Shown: positions 1 to 8,863, counted from the stretch's first letter. The stretch is DNA of 64,000 nt from Gammaproteobacteria bacterium HGW-Gammaproteobacteria-11 (GCA_002840055.1 PGZJ01000005.1:280340-344339); one strand, 5' to 3'. Made by a program: numbers and translations. Notes: generated by a model not told the origin, from the letters alone.

Positions 1-109
1 TGTCCTGTATGAGGCGAATCAACTCTATGCCATTCTAGCGGGCATTGGCACTGGAGGTCAGTGTTGCAAGCGGTTCATAATGCGCTTTTGTTCAACAAGG
101 AAGATAACC

Positions 110-517
110 ATGCCCAGTCTCAACCCGGCTCCCGGCAGTATCGAGGAGATGCTTGCCAAGGTCCCTGCCGATACCCCGATCCTGATGCTTAACCTGCTGC
201 GCTTCAACGCCCAGGCCCAGTACCCCTCCGAGAGTGGTCATGCGCCCTGTTCCGGCCGCGAAGCCTATGGTCGATATGGCCAGGTAGCAGGCCGCAAGGT
301 GGCCGAAGCCGGCGGCCGGGTACGCCTGCAAACCCGTGCCCTGCATGCCCTGATAGCACCCCAGGGTGAAAACTGGGACCAGATGCTGGTGGTGGAGTAT
401 CCCTCCATTGCGGCCTTTCTCACCATGCTGGCTGATCAGGAGTACAGTGCGGCCACTGTGCACCGGACCGCGGCATTGATGGATTCTCGGCTGATTTGCA
501 CAGTAGAGCCGAATTAA
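110..517 (+). CDS. DUF1330-like small protein
   Basis: Encodes about 135 residues. The N-terminal stretch (PILMLNLLRF) and the later VVEYPS segment resemble DUF1330, a dimeric ferredoxin-like alpha/beta fold of unknown chemistry. I chose the ATG at 110 because AAGGA lies about 9 bases upstream; a start at 80 would add ten poorly conserved residues. No signal peptide or membrane segment is seen. The last 98 bases overlap, tail to tail, the end of the amidase on the other strand. Function is unknown; the family call is moderately certain. Confidence 0.75.
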   Translation: MPSLNPAPGSIEEMLAKVPADTPILMLNLLRFNAQAQYPSESGHAPCSGREAYGRYGQVAGRKVAEAGGRVRLQTRALHALIAPQGENWDQMLVVEYPSIAAFLTMLADQEYSAATVHRTAALMDSRLICTVEPN

Positions 518-1295
518 GCAAATCCGGCACCAGCGCTGCCAGTATGGCGGCACTTTCGACATCCGGTTGGCCATCAAACCGGCTTGGCCGAAAGCGCATC
601 TGAAAAGCGGCCAGGACGTTGCGGCTAACTACGACCTGGTCAGCCGCCCCTTGCAGGCTGAAACCGAGTTGTTGCAGACCCTCCTCAAACCAGGCCATGG
701 GCGGCGTCTGACCTTCCAGCCGGCGCAGATTGTCTGCCACCCGCTCCGCTTCTGGCCACACCGCTACACCCGCCTCGGCCAGGCGCTGCCAGGGGAACAG
801 TGGGCCGGGATCGACCTTACGCTGGGGTGCCACGTCGCTGTGGCCCAGCACGTGCTCCGGCCCCAGGCCGTGACGCCTGAGAATGTCCTTGAGCAAGGGA
901 ATCAATACGTCGATTTGTGCCTCTGACCAGGGGTGCCAATAGCGACCTGCAGGCCCATCGGTATAGCCAGGGTGGACTATTTCGATGCCAATTGAGCTGC
1001 CGTTCAGCCAGGTCCGTCCCTGCCAACTGCTTTCACCCGCATGCCAGGCACGCCGGTCTTCATCGACCAGGCGGTAGATGGTCGGCTGAGTATCAATCAG
1101 ATAATGGCTGCTGACCTGACCCACAGTCAGATGCTGCAGGGCACGATCAAAATCCGAGGAGGTGTAATGCAGGATTACGTACTGCACACGACTGTCGTGG
1201 TTCTGCGAACTGTAACGGGTATCGATCACCGGAGCACGGGTGCAGCCACCCAGCAGGATTGCCGCCAGACACAAAACAATCAGACCACGCCACAT
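420..1295 (-). CDS. ampDh2: Outer-membrane lipoprotein N-acetylmuramoyl-L-alanine amidase (AmpDh2/AmiD type)
   Basis: Predicted to cleave the MurNAc-L-Ala bond of anhydro-muropeptides or peptidoglycan in the periplasm. A lipobox (LLGGC) follows a short hydrophobic segment, so the protein should be a lipoprotein. Amidase_2 zinc ligands are visible at HYTSSD and HSDVAP..KVDPGP, and a PG_binding_1-like helical domain follows (from about residue 200). Start at 1295 (MWRGLIV) puts the lipobox about 18 residues in; longer versions give an implausible leader. At 291 aa it is about 30 residues longer than the roughly 260 aa I recall for AmpDh2. The family core appears to end near LVPDLLN, and the extra Cys/Pro-containing tail is encoded antisense to the end of the DUF1330 gene. 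It lies near dgcH, as in P. aeruginosa. Confidence 0.88.
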   Translation of the reverse strand: MWRGLIVLCLAAILLGGCTRAPVIDTRYSSQNHDSRVQYVILHYTSSDFDRALQHLTVGQVSSHYLIDTQPTIYRLVDEDRRAWHAGESSWQGRTWLNGSSIGIEIVHPGYTDGPAGRYWHPWSEAQIDVLIPLLKDILRRHGLGPEHVLGHSDVAPQRKVDPGPLFPWQRLAEAGVAVWPEAERVADNLRRLEGQTPPMAWFEEGLQQLGFSLQGAADQVVVSRNVLAAFQMRFRPSRFDGQPDVESAAILAALVPDLLNSALLCKSAENPSMPRSGAQWPHCTPDQPAW

Positions 1296-1367
1296 CACAT
1301 TCCCGTCCTCAAGGTCAGCATCAAAGCAGCCTAGCATGCCGTTGTAATGACTGCAGCGCTTGTTGAA

Positions 1368-1517
1368 CTAGTGGCGGGTTTCCACAGGCGCTTTGGCTGC
1401 TGGCTTGCTCTGGCCCTTGAAGTCAGCGCGCCAGGGCGTGCCGTTGCAGCTTTGTCGATTTGGGCAATCGGGCAGACAGCCGCGGCAGGGCAAGCGGGTG
1501 GGAGTTTTCCGGGTCAT
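1368..1517 (-). CDS. Small Cys-rich protein (49 aa), possible metal-binding
   Basis: A 49-codon frame on the minus strand, opposite the leader of the cryptochrome gene. The translation starts MTRKTPTRLPCRGC and continues LPDCPNRQSCNGTPWR, so four cysteines lie in a CxxCxxxCxxxxxC array followed by a basic, Ala/Pro-rich tail. That spacing resembles zinc-ribbon or Fe-S-like small proteins and is unlikely in random shadow sequence. A weak AAGAG lies about 12-16 bases upstream of the ATG. The two plus-strand frames over the same bases show no family features. I do not recognise a named family; function is unknown. Confidence 0.5.
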   Translation of the reverse strand: MTRKTPTRLPCRGCLPDCPNRQSCNGTPWRADFKGQSKPAAKAPVETRH

Positions 1518-1544
1518 GGCTGGTTACGCTCTTGGGGTTAACAA

Positions 1545-1580
1545 TTGTACAGAATATCATTATTGTATAAGTACTGTACA
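1545..1580. promoter_or_regulatory. TGTAYA repeat cluster upstream of the cryptochrome operon
   Basis: Three related boxes, TTGTACA (1545), TTGTATA (1563) and CTGTACA (1574), lie just upstream of the cryptochrome start. The last two start 11 bp apart. A -10-like TATAAG at 1566-1571 sits inside the array. TGTACA-type repeats with 11-bp spacing are reported for light-sensing MerR-family regulators (CarH/LitR type) that control photolyase/cryptochrome genes; that link is inference, and no merR gene is present in this window. Confidence 0.4.
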
Positions 1581-1595
1581 TGAAGAAGGCCTGCC

Positions 1596-2888
1596 ATGCG
1601 CTCCCTGATCTGGTTGAAATACGATCTGCGATTGATAGACAACGCGCTGTTTAGTGCGGTTGCCGCTGACCAGGAGTGTTTGCCAGTCTATTGCCTCGAC
1701 CCGCAGTTGTTTACCCAGAGCGCTGACGGCTTTCGTCGCTGCGGTGCCCGACGAACAGCCTTCCTGCTGGCGAGCCTGGCTGATCTGCGGCGGCAACTGC
1801 AGGCGCTGGGTTCCGATTTACTGGTGGTGGTCGGTGCGCCTGCAAGCCGCTTGCCGGTACTCTGCAGGAAGCTCGAGGTTGAGCGGCTACTGACTCACGA
1901 TGAGCCCGGACCGGATGAGCGTCGGCAGATTGAGCAGGTTCGTCACGCCTTGCCAGAGGCAACGTCTTTGCACCTGTTTGATGGCAATGCGCTGTTTGAT
2001 CTGGCCGACTTGCCCTTTGATCTGCAGGCCATGCCCGGTGTGTTTACCGGCTTTCGCAACCGTGTGGAAAAGCGGCCTCCTCCCGTACATTGGCTGGCCG
2101 CGCCTGAGAGCCTGCCGCCGCTACCGGCAGCGGCGCTGGCGCTGCTGGAGCCGTTGCCGGTATTGGCTGATCTGGGCTTGCCGACGCCGCCAGCGGATGC
2201 GCGTAGTGCGCTGCCGGGCAGGGCGGGTGAGTCAGCGGCCCTGGCCTGGTTGCAGGACTACCTTTGGCAGCGCAAGGCAGTGCGGCACTACAAGGAGACC
2301 CGCAATCAGCTGTTAGGGCATGATTATTCCTCCAAACTCTCGCCCTGGTTGGCCCATGGTTGCCTGTCACCGCGTTTGGTGGTGCATGAACTCCGTACCC
2401 ACGAGGAGCGCCTGGGTGCCAATGAGTCAACCTACTGGCTGTGGTTTGAACTGCTCTGGCGTGAATTTTTCCGCCTGAGTCTAAGGCTGCATGGCAATGC
2501 CTTCTTTCGTCACGGTGGGTTGCATGGTGGCCGGCCACCGAGGGGCAATGGGCAGGGCTTTCAGGACTGGCGCGATGGCTGTACCGGCCAGCCCTTTGTC
2601 GATGCCTGCATGAACGAGCTGAACAGTACCGGCTTCCTGTCCAATCGTGGCCGACAGATTGCCGCGAGTTATCTGATCCATGATTTGCAGCAGGATTGGC
2701 GCCTGGGTGCGGCCTGGTTCGAGCAACAACTGATTGACTACGATGTGGCCAGTAACTGGGGTAATTGGGCCTATATCGCCGGTGTTGGGCACGACCCGCG
2801 GGGCGGCCGGGCCTTCAATGTAGCGATGCAGGCCGAGCGTTACGACGCAGATGGTCGCTATGTGGCAACCTGGGCCAGCCTACCGTGA
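1596..2888 (+). CDS. DASH-type cryptochrome (FAD blue-light photoreceptor / ssDNA photolyase)
   Basis: 430 aa. The N-terminal antenna domain begins LIWLKYDLRLIDN. The FAD-binding C-terminal half contains KAVRHYKETRNQL, SSKLSPWLAHGCLSPR and WFELLWREFFR, and the linker GVFTGFRNRVEKR is typical of the DASH group. DASH proteins bind FAD and usually MTHF, and repair CPDs in single-stranded or loop DNA or act as photoreceptors. The stop overlaps the GTG start of the next photolyase-family gene (GTGA), so the two should be translationally coupled. A TGTAYA repeat array lies directly upstream. The DASH subclass call rests on motif recall. Confidence 0.88.
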   Translation: MRSLIWLKYDLRLIDNALFSAVAADQECLPVYCLDPQLFTQSADGFRRCGARRTAFLLASLADLRRQLQALGSDLLVVVGAPASRLPVLCRKLEVERLLTHDEPGPDERRQIEQVRHALPEATSLHLFDGNALFDLADLPFDLQAMPGVFTGFRNRVEKRPPPVHWLAAPESLPPLPAAALALLEPLPVLADLGLPTPPADARSALPGRAGESAALAWLQDYLWQRKAVRHYKETRNQLLGHDYSSKLSPWLAHGCLSPRLVVHELRTHEERLGANESTYWLWFELLWREFFRLSLRLHGNAFFRHGGLHGGRPPRGNGQGFQDWRDGCTGQPFVDACMNELNSTGFLSNRGRQIAASYLIHDLQQDWRLGAAWFEQQLIDYDVASNWGNWAYIAGVGHDPRGGRAFNVAMQAERYDADGRYVATWASLP

Positions 2889-4402
2889 TCCAACTGGTCT
2901 GGTTCAAGCGTGATCTGCGTGTCCATGATCATGCTGCGCTTTCCGCAGCGGCGCAGGCAGGACCGGTTCTGCCCCTGTATGTGATAGAGACGGCGCTCTG
3001 GCAACAGCCGGATACGGCGCTGCGGCACTGGCAGTTTATTGCCGAGAGTCTGCAGGAGCTGGATCAGGCCTTGCGACAGCGTGGGCAGGGCCTGCTGGTG
3101 GAGCAGGGAGACATGATTGCCGTGCTGGAAAAGCTGCATCGGCGAATGGGTCTGGCCGCTGTGCACGTGCATGAAGAAACCGGCAATGCCTGGACCTATG
3201 ACCGGGACCGACGGGTCAGTCGCTGGCTCAAGACACAGGGCATAGCCCTGCACGCTTACCCGCAGTTTGGCGTGGTGCGGCCCCTGACCGATCGAGATCA
3301 GTGGGCGCAAGGCTGGGATGCGTTCATGGCCTCGACGCGACTGACGGCCCCGGCGCGCTTGCCCGCCGCGCTGGAAACGCGCTTGCCGGATCTGCAGGTC
3401 ATGAAGCTGGGTTATGAGCAGCGCCCCTGCCCTGGCCGCCAGCGCGGTGGTCGTGCTGAGGCCCTGCGATTGATGCAGTCCTTTCTCGACTGGCGCAGCC
3501 GCCATTACCGCAGTAGTTTGTCTTCACCCGCGCGCGCCAGTCGAGCCTGTGCCCGACTCAGTGCCCATCTGGCCTATGGTTGCGTCAGCCTGCGCGAGCT
3601 GGTGCAGGCTACCGATGCGGCCCTGGCGGCACAGCCGGACACGGCCTGGCAACGAAGTCTGGCGGCCTTCAAGTCGCGTTTGTATTGGCACTGCCACTTT
3701 ATTCAGAAGCTTGAGGATCAACCGGATATCGAGTTGTACAACCTCAATCCGGCCATGAACGGCCTGCGTGAAACCCCTGATCCGGAGCGTTTGCAGGCCT
3801 GGAGCGAAGGCCGCAGCGGTTTTCCGCTGATCGACGCCTGCATGCGTCAACTGCACCATGATGGCTGGCTGAATTTTCGCATGCGCGCCTGCCTGGTCAG
3901 TCTGGCCAGCTACCAGCTGTGGCTGCCCTGGCGGGAGACAGCACTGCACCTGGCGCGGCAGTTTACCGACTACGAGCCGGGTATCCACTACTGCCAGATC
4001 CAGATGCAGTCAGGCACCACCGGTATCAACAGCTTGCGCGTTTACAACCCGCTGAAGCAGTCGCTGGATCAGGACCCACAGGGTGACTATATCCGCCACT
4101 GGGTAGGCGCCTTGCGCAACCTGCCGACGGCCTGGATTCATCAGCCCTGGTTGATGCCGGAGAGTCTGCAGCGTCAGTATGGCTGCCGGATAGGTGTCGA
4201 TTACCCGGCGCCGCTGGTGGATAGCCAGCAGGCGGCGCGGCAGGCGCGGGCGATGATCAAGGCGCATCTCGAATCGCAGTCGATGCAACAGCGGCAGGAT
4301 TGGCAAGCGCAGATACGTCAGCGCCATGCCAGTCGCAAGCGCATGCCGGTAAGGCGGAAGGTAAAAAACGCGAATGCCGACCAGCTCAGTCTGGATTTCT
4401 GA
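2885..4402 (+). CDS. Photolyase/cryptochrome family protein
   Basis: 505 aa, read from a GTG at 2885 that overlaps the upstream TGA. This start gives the family N-terminus IQLVWFKRDLRVHDHAAL; the upstream in-frame ATG would add 40 unrelated residues. The C-terminal FAD domain contains FPLIDACMRQLHHDGWLNFRMR, TGINSLRVYNP and KQSLDQDPQGDY, all typical of the superfamily. It is a second, sequence-divergent paralogue beside the DASH gene, probably a DNA photolyase or a photoreceptor of a less-studied subclass. The tail is basic and ends in LSLDF. It lies 9 bp from the convergent dgcH stop. Substrate (CPD or 6-4) cannot be told from sequence alone. Confidence 0.85.
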   Translation: MIQLVWFKRDLRVHDHAALSAAAQAGPVLPLYVIETALWQQPDTALRHWQFIAESLQELDQALRQRGQGLLVEQGDMIAVLEKLHRRMGLAAVHVHEETGNAWTYDRDRRVSRWLKTQGIALHAYPQFGVVRPLTDRDQWAQGWDAFMASTRLTAPARLPAALETRLPDLQVMKLGYEQRPCPGRQRGGRAEALRLMQSFLDWRSRHYRSSLSSPARASRACARLSAHLAYGCVSLRELVQATDAALAAQPDTAWQRSLAAFKSRLYWHCHFIQKLEDQPDIELYNLNPAMNGLRETPDPERLQAWSEGRSGFPLIDACMRQLHHDGWLNFRMRACLVSLASYQLWLPWRETALHLARQFTDYEPGIHYCQIQMQSGTTGINSLRVYNPLKQSLDQDPQGDYIRHWVGALRNLPTAWIHQPWLMPESLQRQYGCRIGVDYPAPLVDSQQAARQARAMIKAHLESQSMQQRQDWQAQIRQRHASRKRMPVRRKVKNANADQLSLDF

Positions 4403-4411
4403 CCAGGCTGC

Positions 4412-6220
4412 TCAGTCGGCCTGGACCAGTCGGTTGCGACCCAGCTCCTTGGCCTGGTACATGGCTCGGTCGGCCCGGTCAAAAACCTGATCAAGGCTGT
4501 CACCGGAACGGAAATCGGTATAGCCGATGGAGATGGTCACCGTTACAGGCTCTGCCTTGAAGTGAAACGGGCTTTCTTCAATACCGGCGCGTAGCGCTTC
4601 CAGCACGATACCTGCCTGTTCCAGGCTGGTGCCGGGCATCAGCAGAACAAATTCCTCGCCACCAAAGCGCCCGATAAAGTCGGATTTACGCAGCCGGCGC
4701 GACAATTGCTGGGCAATCAGGCGCAGAACCTTGTCGCCGGACAGATGGCCAAAGCGATCATTGATGCGTTTGAAGTGGTCAACGTCGAGTACCACCATGA
4801 GCAATTGACCGCCGTAACGCTGCCAGCGCTCGAACTCCTCTTCCATGCGCTTCTGCAAGCCGGCACGGTTGGCCAGGCCGGTCAGACTGTCGATCATCGC
4901 GCGTTGGCGTTGCTCTTCCAGGTGACTACGGAAGGATTGCGCCTCGACCTCCATGATCTTGATGCGATGGACCATGGTTTTCAGCTGGCCCGAGATCAAT
5001 TCTTCGCGTTCCTCACGGACCTGTCGCGCCTGTTCGACTTTTTGCAGCAGGCTGTCGAGCTTGTTCTCGACATTGGCCTTGAGGCTGTTCAGGTCGGTGG
5101 CTTCGCGCACATCACCGTGCAGATCCTGCACCTGTTCGCGGATGCTGCCTTCGAGCATCTTGCCAGCCTCGACCGACCCGGAATAACTTTCATGCGCCTC
5201 TTCCAGGTTGCCCTGAAATTGGGCCAGGCGGCTATTGAGTTGCTGCAGGTAACGCTCAAAGTCAGCCTGGCGGCTATGCTGCGCGGCGAGCACCAGTACA
5301 CCCAGCTCGTCCAGCGCGGCAGCCAGTTCATACCAGTTCAGCCCGCCAGTAATGCGCTCACGCAACTTTTCACAGCGCGATTGGTCGGTGTCCAGCACCT
5401 GCAGCTCGCTGAGCAGGTTGAGCAGGATAGTTTCTATATGAGCGGCAATCTTCGAGTATTCCTGATCCTCTCCTGCCAGTACCCCTGATGTGCTGTGCTC
5501 TGGCTGGGTAACCGGATCCTGAGCGATTTGGTCGGTATCGTCCTGTTCAGGTATCAGTTGAGCGGCTAAACCCAACTCAGTCGTTGCCTGCAGGGCCTGT
5601 TCCGGCGGCAGGGTGTCTGGATCATCCTTGTCAGTGGCGCTGACGGGGTCTTCGGTGCCGTCAAACAGTGAGGATTTACTCGCGCTTGAACTGTTGTCGT
5701 GAAGCTGTGGCTCAGTTGAGCCAGTGCCGAACAAGCGCGACCAGAGCCCGCCACTGGATTGCCCGGTGCCAGGTGCATTCAGCACCATTGCCTGCAACGA
5801 GACCAGTTGTTCTATCAGCTCAGGGATCTCGGCAGCATGCTCTATTTGCCGGTCAAGCTGCTTGCTCAAGCGTTTCAATTGATTGGCGGTATCATGCGGC
5901 GGATTGTGTTGCTGAAGCTGGCGAATCAAGGCGCGCAGAGTCTGGGTGGTTTTTTCCAGGCGACTTTCGCGTGAGCGGTCTGCGGCCAGTACAGCGCGCT
6001 CAAGGTCAGGCATCAGTTCACCCAGCAGGTGCTTGGGTGCATCGCTGCGCAGGGCGTTGCGGAGTTCCTTGAGGCGCTTGTCAAGCAACGGGTCCATGCC
6101 ATCGGCCGCGATACTGACGCGCACCAGACCACGCTTCAGAAGCTCTCCCTGATCGCTGTCAATGCTGACTTTAGCGTCGCTTTCACTCTCGGAGCGCAGC
6201 GGGTGGCGATGATCGTTCAT
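4412..6220 (-). CDS. dgcH: Diguanylate cyclase (DgcH-like), cytoplasmic GGDEF protein
   Basis: 602 aa. The C-terminal GGDEF domain (about residues 430-600) carries DSLTGLANRAGL, DVDHFKRINDRFGH and the active-site FGGEEF, so c-di-GMP synthesis is expected. No RxxD inhibitory site is obvious before GGEEF. The first 400 residues are charged, Gln/Leu/Glu-rich and probably helical or coiled-coil, with a low-complexity acidic stretch near 180-250; no transmembrane segment is seen. The position beside the endonuclease gene and dsbA matches the locus I recall for P. aeruginosa dgcH. The gene name rests on that synteny. Confidence 0.88.
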   Translation of the reverse strand: MNDHRHPLRSESESDAKVSIDSDQGELLKRGLVRVSIAADGMDPLLDKRLKELRNALRSDAPKHLLGELMPDLERAVLAADRSRESRLEKTTQTLRALIRQLQQHNPPHDTANQLKRLSKQLDRQIEHAAEIPELIEQLVSLQAMVLNAPGTGQSSGGLWSRLFGTGSTEPQLHDNSSSASKSSLFDGTEDPVSATDKDDPDTLPPEQALQATTELGLAAQLIPEQDDTDQIAQDPVTQPEHSTSGVLAGEDQEYSKIAAHIETILLNLLSELQVLDTDQSRCEKLRERITGGLNWYELAAALDELGVLVLAAQHSRQADFERYLQQLNSRLAQFQGNLEEAHESYSGSVEAGKMLEGSIREQVQDLHGDVREATDLNSLKANVENKLDSLLQKVEQARQVREEREELISGQLKTMVHRIKIMEVEAQSFRSHLEEQRQRAMIDSLTGLANRAGLQKRMEEEFERWQRYGGQLLMVVLDVDHFKRINDRFGHLSGDKVLRLIAQQLSRRLRKSDFIGRFGGEEFVLLMPGTSLEQAGIVLEALRAGIEESPFHFKAEPVTVTISIGYTDFRSGDSLDQVFDRADRAMYQAKELGRNRLVQAD

Positions 6221-6301
6221 GAAGCATCCTGCTGATTGTTGAGTGCAAGATTATAGGTAAAAGGCGGTCCGTGACTAGCCCACCCGGATGGGGCAGCACC
6301 T

Positions 6302-7171
6302 TCAGACAGCCTTTGGGCCCTGACAAACGGTGCGAGGCAGTCGAATATGCATGGCTACCGGCAGGTGATCCGAGATGGCATGGGGTAGTACATCTACCTG
6401 CTCAATACTCAGGCTGGGGCTGATCAAAATGTGATCGAGTACCTTGGCCGGCTTCCAGCTCGGATAGGTACCGGGCAATGTTGCGGTATGCAAGTGCGAG
6501 TCGCGCAGCGGCGAGTTGTGCAGCAGGTCGTCGGCGTGGGTGTTCATATCGCCCATCAACACCACATGGCGGTGATCGGCAATGCGTTCGCGAATATAGG
6601 ACAACTGATAGGCCCTGGTCCTGGTGCTCAGGGCCAGGTGCATCATGACCACCAGCAAGGACTGGTTACCTTTGCCAAAACTGGTGAGAATCGCGCCACG
6701 TCCGGGCAGAATGCCAGGCAATTTGTGATCCTCCAGCAGCTCAGGTGCGTAGCGGCTGAGCAGGCCGTTGGAGTGCTGAGCAAAGCGCCCAAGGTTACGG
6801 TTGAGTTGCTGATACCAGTACGGGAACTGGGCTTCGCGCGCCAGATGTTCTACTTGATTGACGTAACCTGAGCGTATGCTGCCGCCATCCACTTCCTGCA
6901 GCGCCACCAGATCAAAATCGTGCAGCAACTTGCCGATCTCGCCGAGCGTGTGTTGGCGTCGACCGTGGGGTAGCAGGTGCTGCCAACTGCGGGTCAGGTA
7001 GTGGTGGTATTTCTGGGTGTTGATGCCGACCTGAATGTTGAAGCTAAGCAGTCTCAGAACATCCGGCAACGGATTGTCCTGAGAGCCACAAAGCAGATTG
7101 GTCTGCAGATTGCCGGGCAGCATCAACCCGTGGGTTGATCTGCGCCGGGGAATCGGAGGGGGTTGTGTCAT
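6302..7171 (-). CDS. Endonuclease/exonuclease/phosphatase family protein
   Basis: 289 aa. The EEP fold is visible: LLSFNIQVG near residue 42, LVALQEVDGG with the metal-binding Glu, VLMGDMNTHADDLL (Asp/Asn), and a final DHILISPSL with ISDHLPV. The family cuts phosphodiesters or phosphomonoesters using Mg2+; the substrate here is unknown. There is no clear signal peptide. Its ATG overlaps the TGA of dsbA, so the two are coupled. The same pair lies between dsbA and dgcH in pseudomonads. Confidence 0.88.
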   Translation of the reverse strand: MTQPPPIPRRRSTHGLMLPGNLQTNLLCGSQDNPLPDVLRLLSFNIQVGINTQKYHHYLTRSWQHLLPHGRRQHTLGEIGKLLHDFDLVALQEVDGGSIRSGYVNQVEHLAREAQFPYWYQQLNRNLGRFAQHSNGLLSRYAPELLEDHKLPGILPGRGAILTSFGKGNQSLLVVMMHLALSTRTRAYQLSYIRERIADHRHVVLMGDMNTHADDLLHNSPLRDSHLHTATLPGTYPSWKPAKVLDHILISPSLSIEQVDVLPHAISDHLPVAMHIRLPRTVCQGPKAV

Positions 7172-7812
7172 CAGTTGCTGGCGCGGGCCTGACGTTCCTG
7201 CTCAATCAGGAATTCTGCAACCTTTAGCATCTCGTCAAAGCCGCCAACCATGGCGCCCTCGATACGATACTTGCCGTCCACAATCAGCGTTGGTACGCCT
7301 GTGGCGCGGTAGGCACGGGCCAGTCGTGTTGCCTGATCAAGCTTGCTGCGTACGCCAAAGGACGACCAGGCTCTGCTGAAATCCTCGGCACTGACATCGT
7401 AGGGTTCCAGTAGCGCTATCATGGCGTCTTCGTCGGCCAGACGGTTGTTCTCGCGGTGCAGGGCGTTGAAGATCACCGAGTGGGTGTCGTCCAGCTTGCC
7501 CAGCGCTTCGACGGTAAAGAACAGTTGGGCGTGGGTATTCCAGGCGCCGCCGAACATGGCCGGGACGTAACGGAAATGAACGTCGTCTGCCAAGGTAGTC
7601 TTCCACTCGCGGATAATGGGGTCGAACTCAAAGCAATGTCCGCAGCCATACCAGAACAGTTCGGCTACTTCGATCTTGTCGGGATCCTGGGTCGGCGCTG
7701 GTGCGGGCAGCTCAATGTAATGTTCGCCGGCACGGTAAGTGGCGTCCTGCGCTTGCAGCAGGGCGAAGCTGCCGAGTAACCAGATCAGGCTGAAAGAAAG
7801 TAATGCACGCAT
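7171..7812 (-). CDS. dsbA: Thiol:disulfide interchange protein DsbA
   Basis: 213 aa periplasmic oxidase that makes disulfides in exported proteins. A signal peptide (MRALLSFSLIWLLGSFALLQAQA-like) is followed by the thioredoxin fold with the active site WYGCGHCFEF and the cis-Pro loop TGVPT. Start at 7812 gives the signal peptide directly and has GGGAG upstream; a start at 7884 would put 24 charged residues before it. It is separated from the upstream cytochrome c4 gene by 172 bp with two hairpins, so it probably has its own promoter. Confidence 0.94.
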   Translation of the reverse strand: MRALLSFSLIWLLGSFALLQAQDATYRAGEHYIELPAPAPTQDPDKIEVAELFWYGCGHCFEFDPIIREWKTTLADDVHFRYVPAMFGGAWNTHAQLFFTVEALGKLDDTHSVIFNALHRENNRLADEDAMIALLEPYDVSAEDFSRAWSSFGVRSKLDQATRLARAYRATGVPTLIVDGKYRIEGAMVGGFDEMLKVAEFLIEQERQARASN

Positions 7813-7899
7813 TTGCTGCTCCCTATGGAATTGTTCTGTTGTTATGACTGCGTCCGGCGGGAAAAAATTCAATTGCCTGAACAATCAGTTCATAAAGGG

Positions 7900-7943
7900 T
7901 CGGGTAAAGACCCGAAGACAAAAAAGGGTGACCGAAGCCACCC
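7900..7943 (-). terminator. Tandem hairpins ending the cytochrome c4 transcript
   Basis: On the minus strand, downstream of the cytochrome c4 stop, a 7-bp stem with a TTCG loop (forward 7926-7943) is followed at once by six Ts (forward A run 7920-7925): a good intrinsic terminator. A second hairpin, TCGGGT / ACCCGA with an AAAG loop (7900-7915), follows directly. Confidence 0.75.
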
Positions 7944-7984
7944 CCTGTGTGAAGCCGGACGACACGCCCGGCAACACCTTTTGT

Positions 7985-8596
7985 TCAGCGCAGGCCCTGA
8001 ATGTAGGCCGATACTGCTTCGATGTCCTTGTTGCTCAGGCGGCTGGCAATGGTCCGCATGACCATGATGTCACCATCGTTCTGGCGGACACCTTCGCGGA
8101 AGTTGGTCAACTGTGTGGTTGTATAGGTGGCATGTTGGCCTGCCAGACGCGGATAGCCGGCCAAATCGTTGCCGGAACCGGTTGGGGAATGACAGCCGGT
8201 GCAGGCAGGCAAACCAGTGGCAAGATCGCCACCGCGGAAGATCGCTTCACCACGGGCGACCAGCTCTGCATCATTGGCTACGCCGGGTGCAGGGGTCTGA
8301 GTGTCATAGAAGGCGGCGATATCACGCAGATCCTGTTCGTCGAAGCTGCTGAGCATGCCGGTCATTTCAACAATCACGCGGCGACCTTCCTGAACGTCCA
8401 GCAACTGCTTGTACAAATACTTTTCACCCAGGCCAGCAAGCTTGGGGAAGTTTGGCAGCGCGCTGTTGCCGTCGGCGCCGTGACAGGCGGCGCACATGGC
8501 AACCTTGCCGGCACCGGCTTCCGCATCGCCCTGCATTGCATGGGCCGAACCGGCCACACCGAGGCATAACACCAGACTCATGAGTAATTTATTCAT
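7985..8596 (-). CDS. cc4: Di-haem cytochrome c4
   Basis: 203 aa. A signal peptide (LLMSLVLCLGVAGSAHA) precedes two homologous haem domains with CAACH and CTGCH motifs and downstream Met ligands (for example VIVEMTGM and DIMVMRT). Cytochrome c4 carries electrons in the periplasm, bound to the inner membrane face, to terminal oxidases. It is monocistronic by its position between its own terminator and the divergent engB region. Order with dsbA and engB matches pseudomonads; the extra cytochrome gene I recall between them in P. aeruginosa is absent. Confidence 0.93.
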   Translation of the reverse strand: MNKLLMSLVLCLGVAGSAHAMQGDAEAGAGKVAMCAACHGADGNSALPNFPKLAGLGEKYLYKQLLDVQEGRRVIVEMTGMLSSFDEQDLRDIAAFYDTQTPAPGVANDAELVARGEAIFRGGDLATGLPACTGCHSPTGSGNDLAGYPRLAGQHATYTTTQLTNFREGVRQNDGDIMVMRTIASRLSNKDIEAVSAYIQGLR

Positions 8597-8863
8597 CGGC
8601 TAATCCAATTACGGCTGAATAGAGTGGGCCTGTTCTACCCGGTTGGTCGGTATCGACCATGGCTAATGGGCAGCATGCCTCGTTAATTTTGCACCTTGCG
8701 GCGCAGTGCATAATACGAATGCTATCTGTCGTGCTGCAGCGATGCAATGTACAGACTGTCGCACTAAGCTTTCGCGATATAAAACCGCAGCAGTATATAC
8801 TAAGCGGGTGGCCAAGGTGAATGTCATCGGCCCATCATGCTCGACCTATTAATGGATTCCCCC

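Noticed and set aside
45..67. Possible sigma-54 promoter before the DUF1330 gene (TGGCAC ... TTGCA)
   Set aside because: The gap between the two elements is 12 bp, not the required 5 bp.
4706..5488. Plus-strand frame of 260 aa antisense to dgcH
   Set aside because: Antisense to the GGDEF and coiled region; Leu-rich without motifs.
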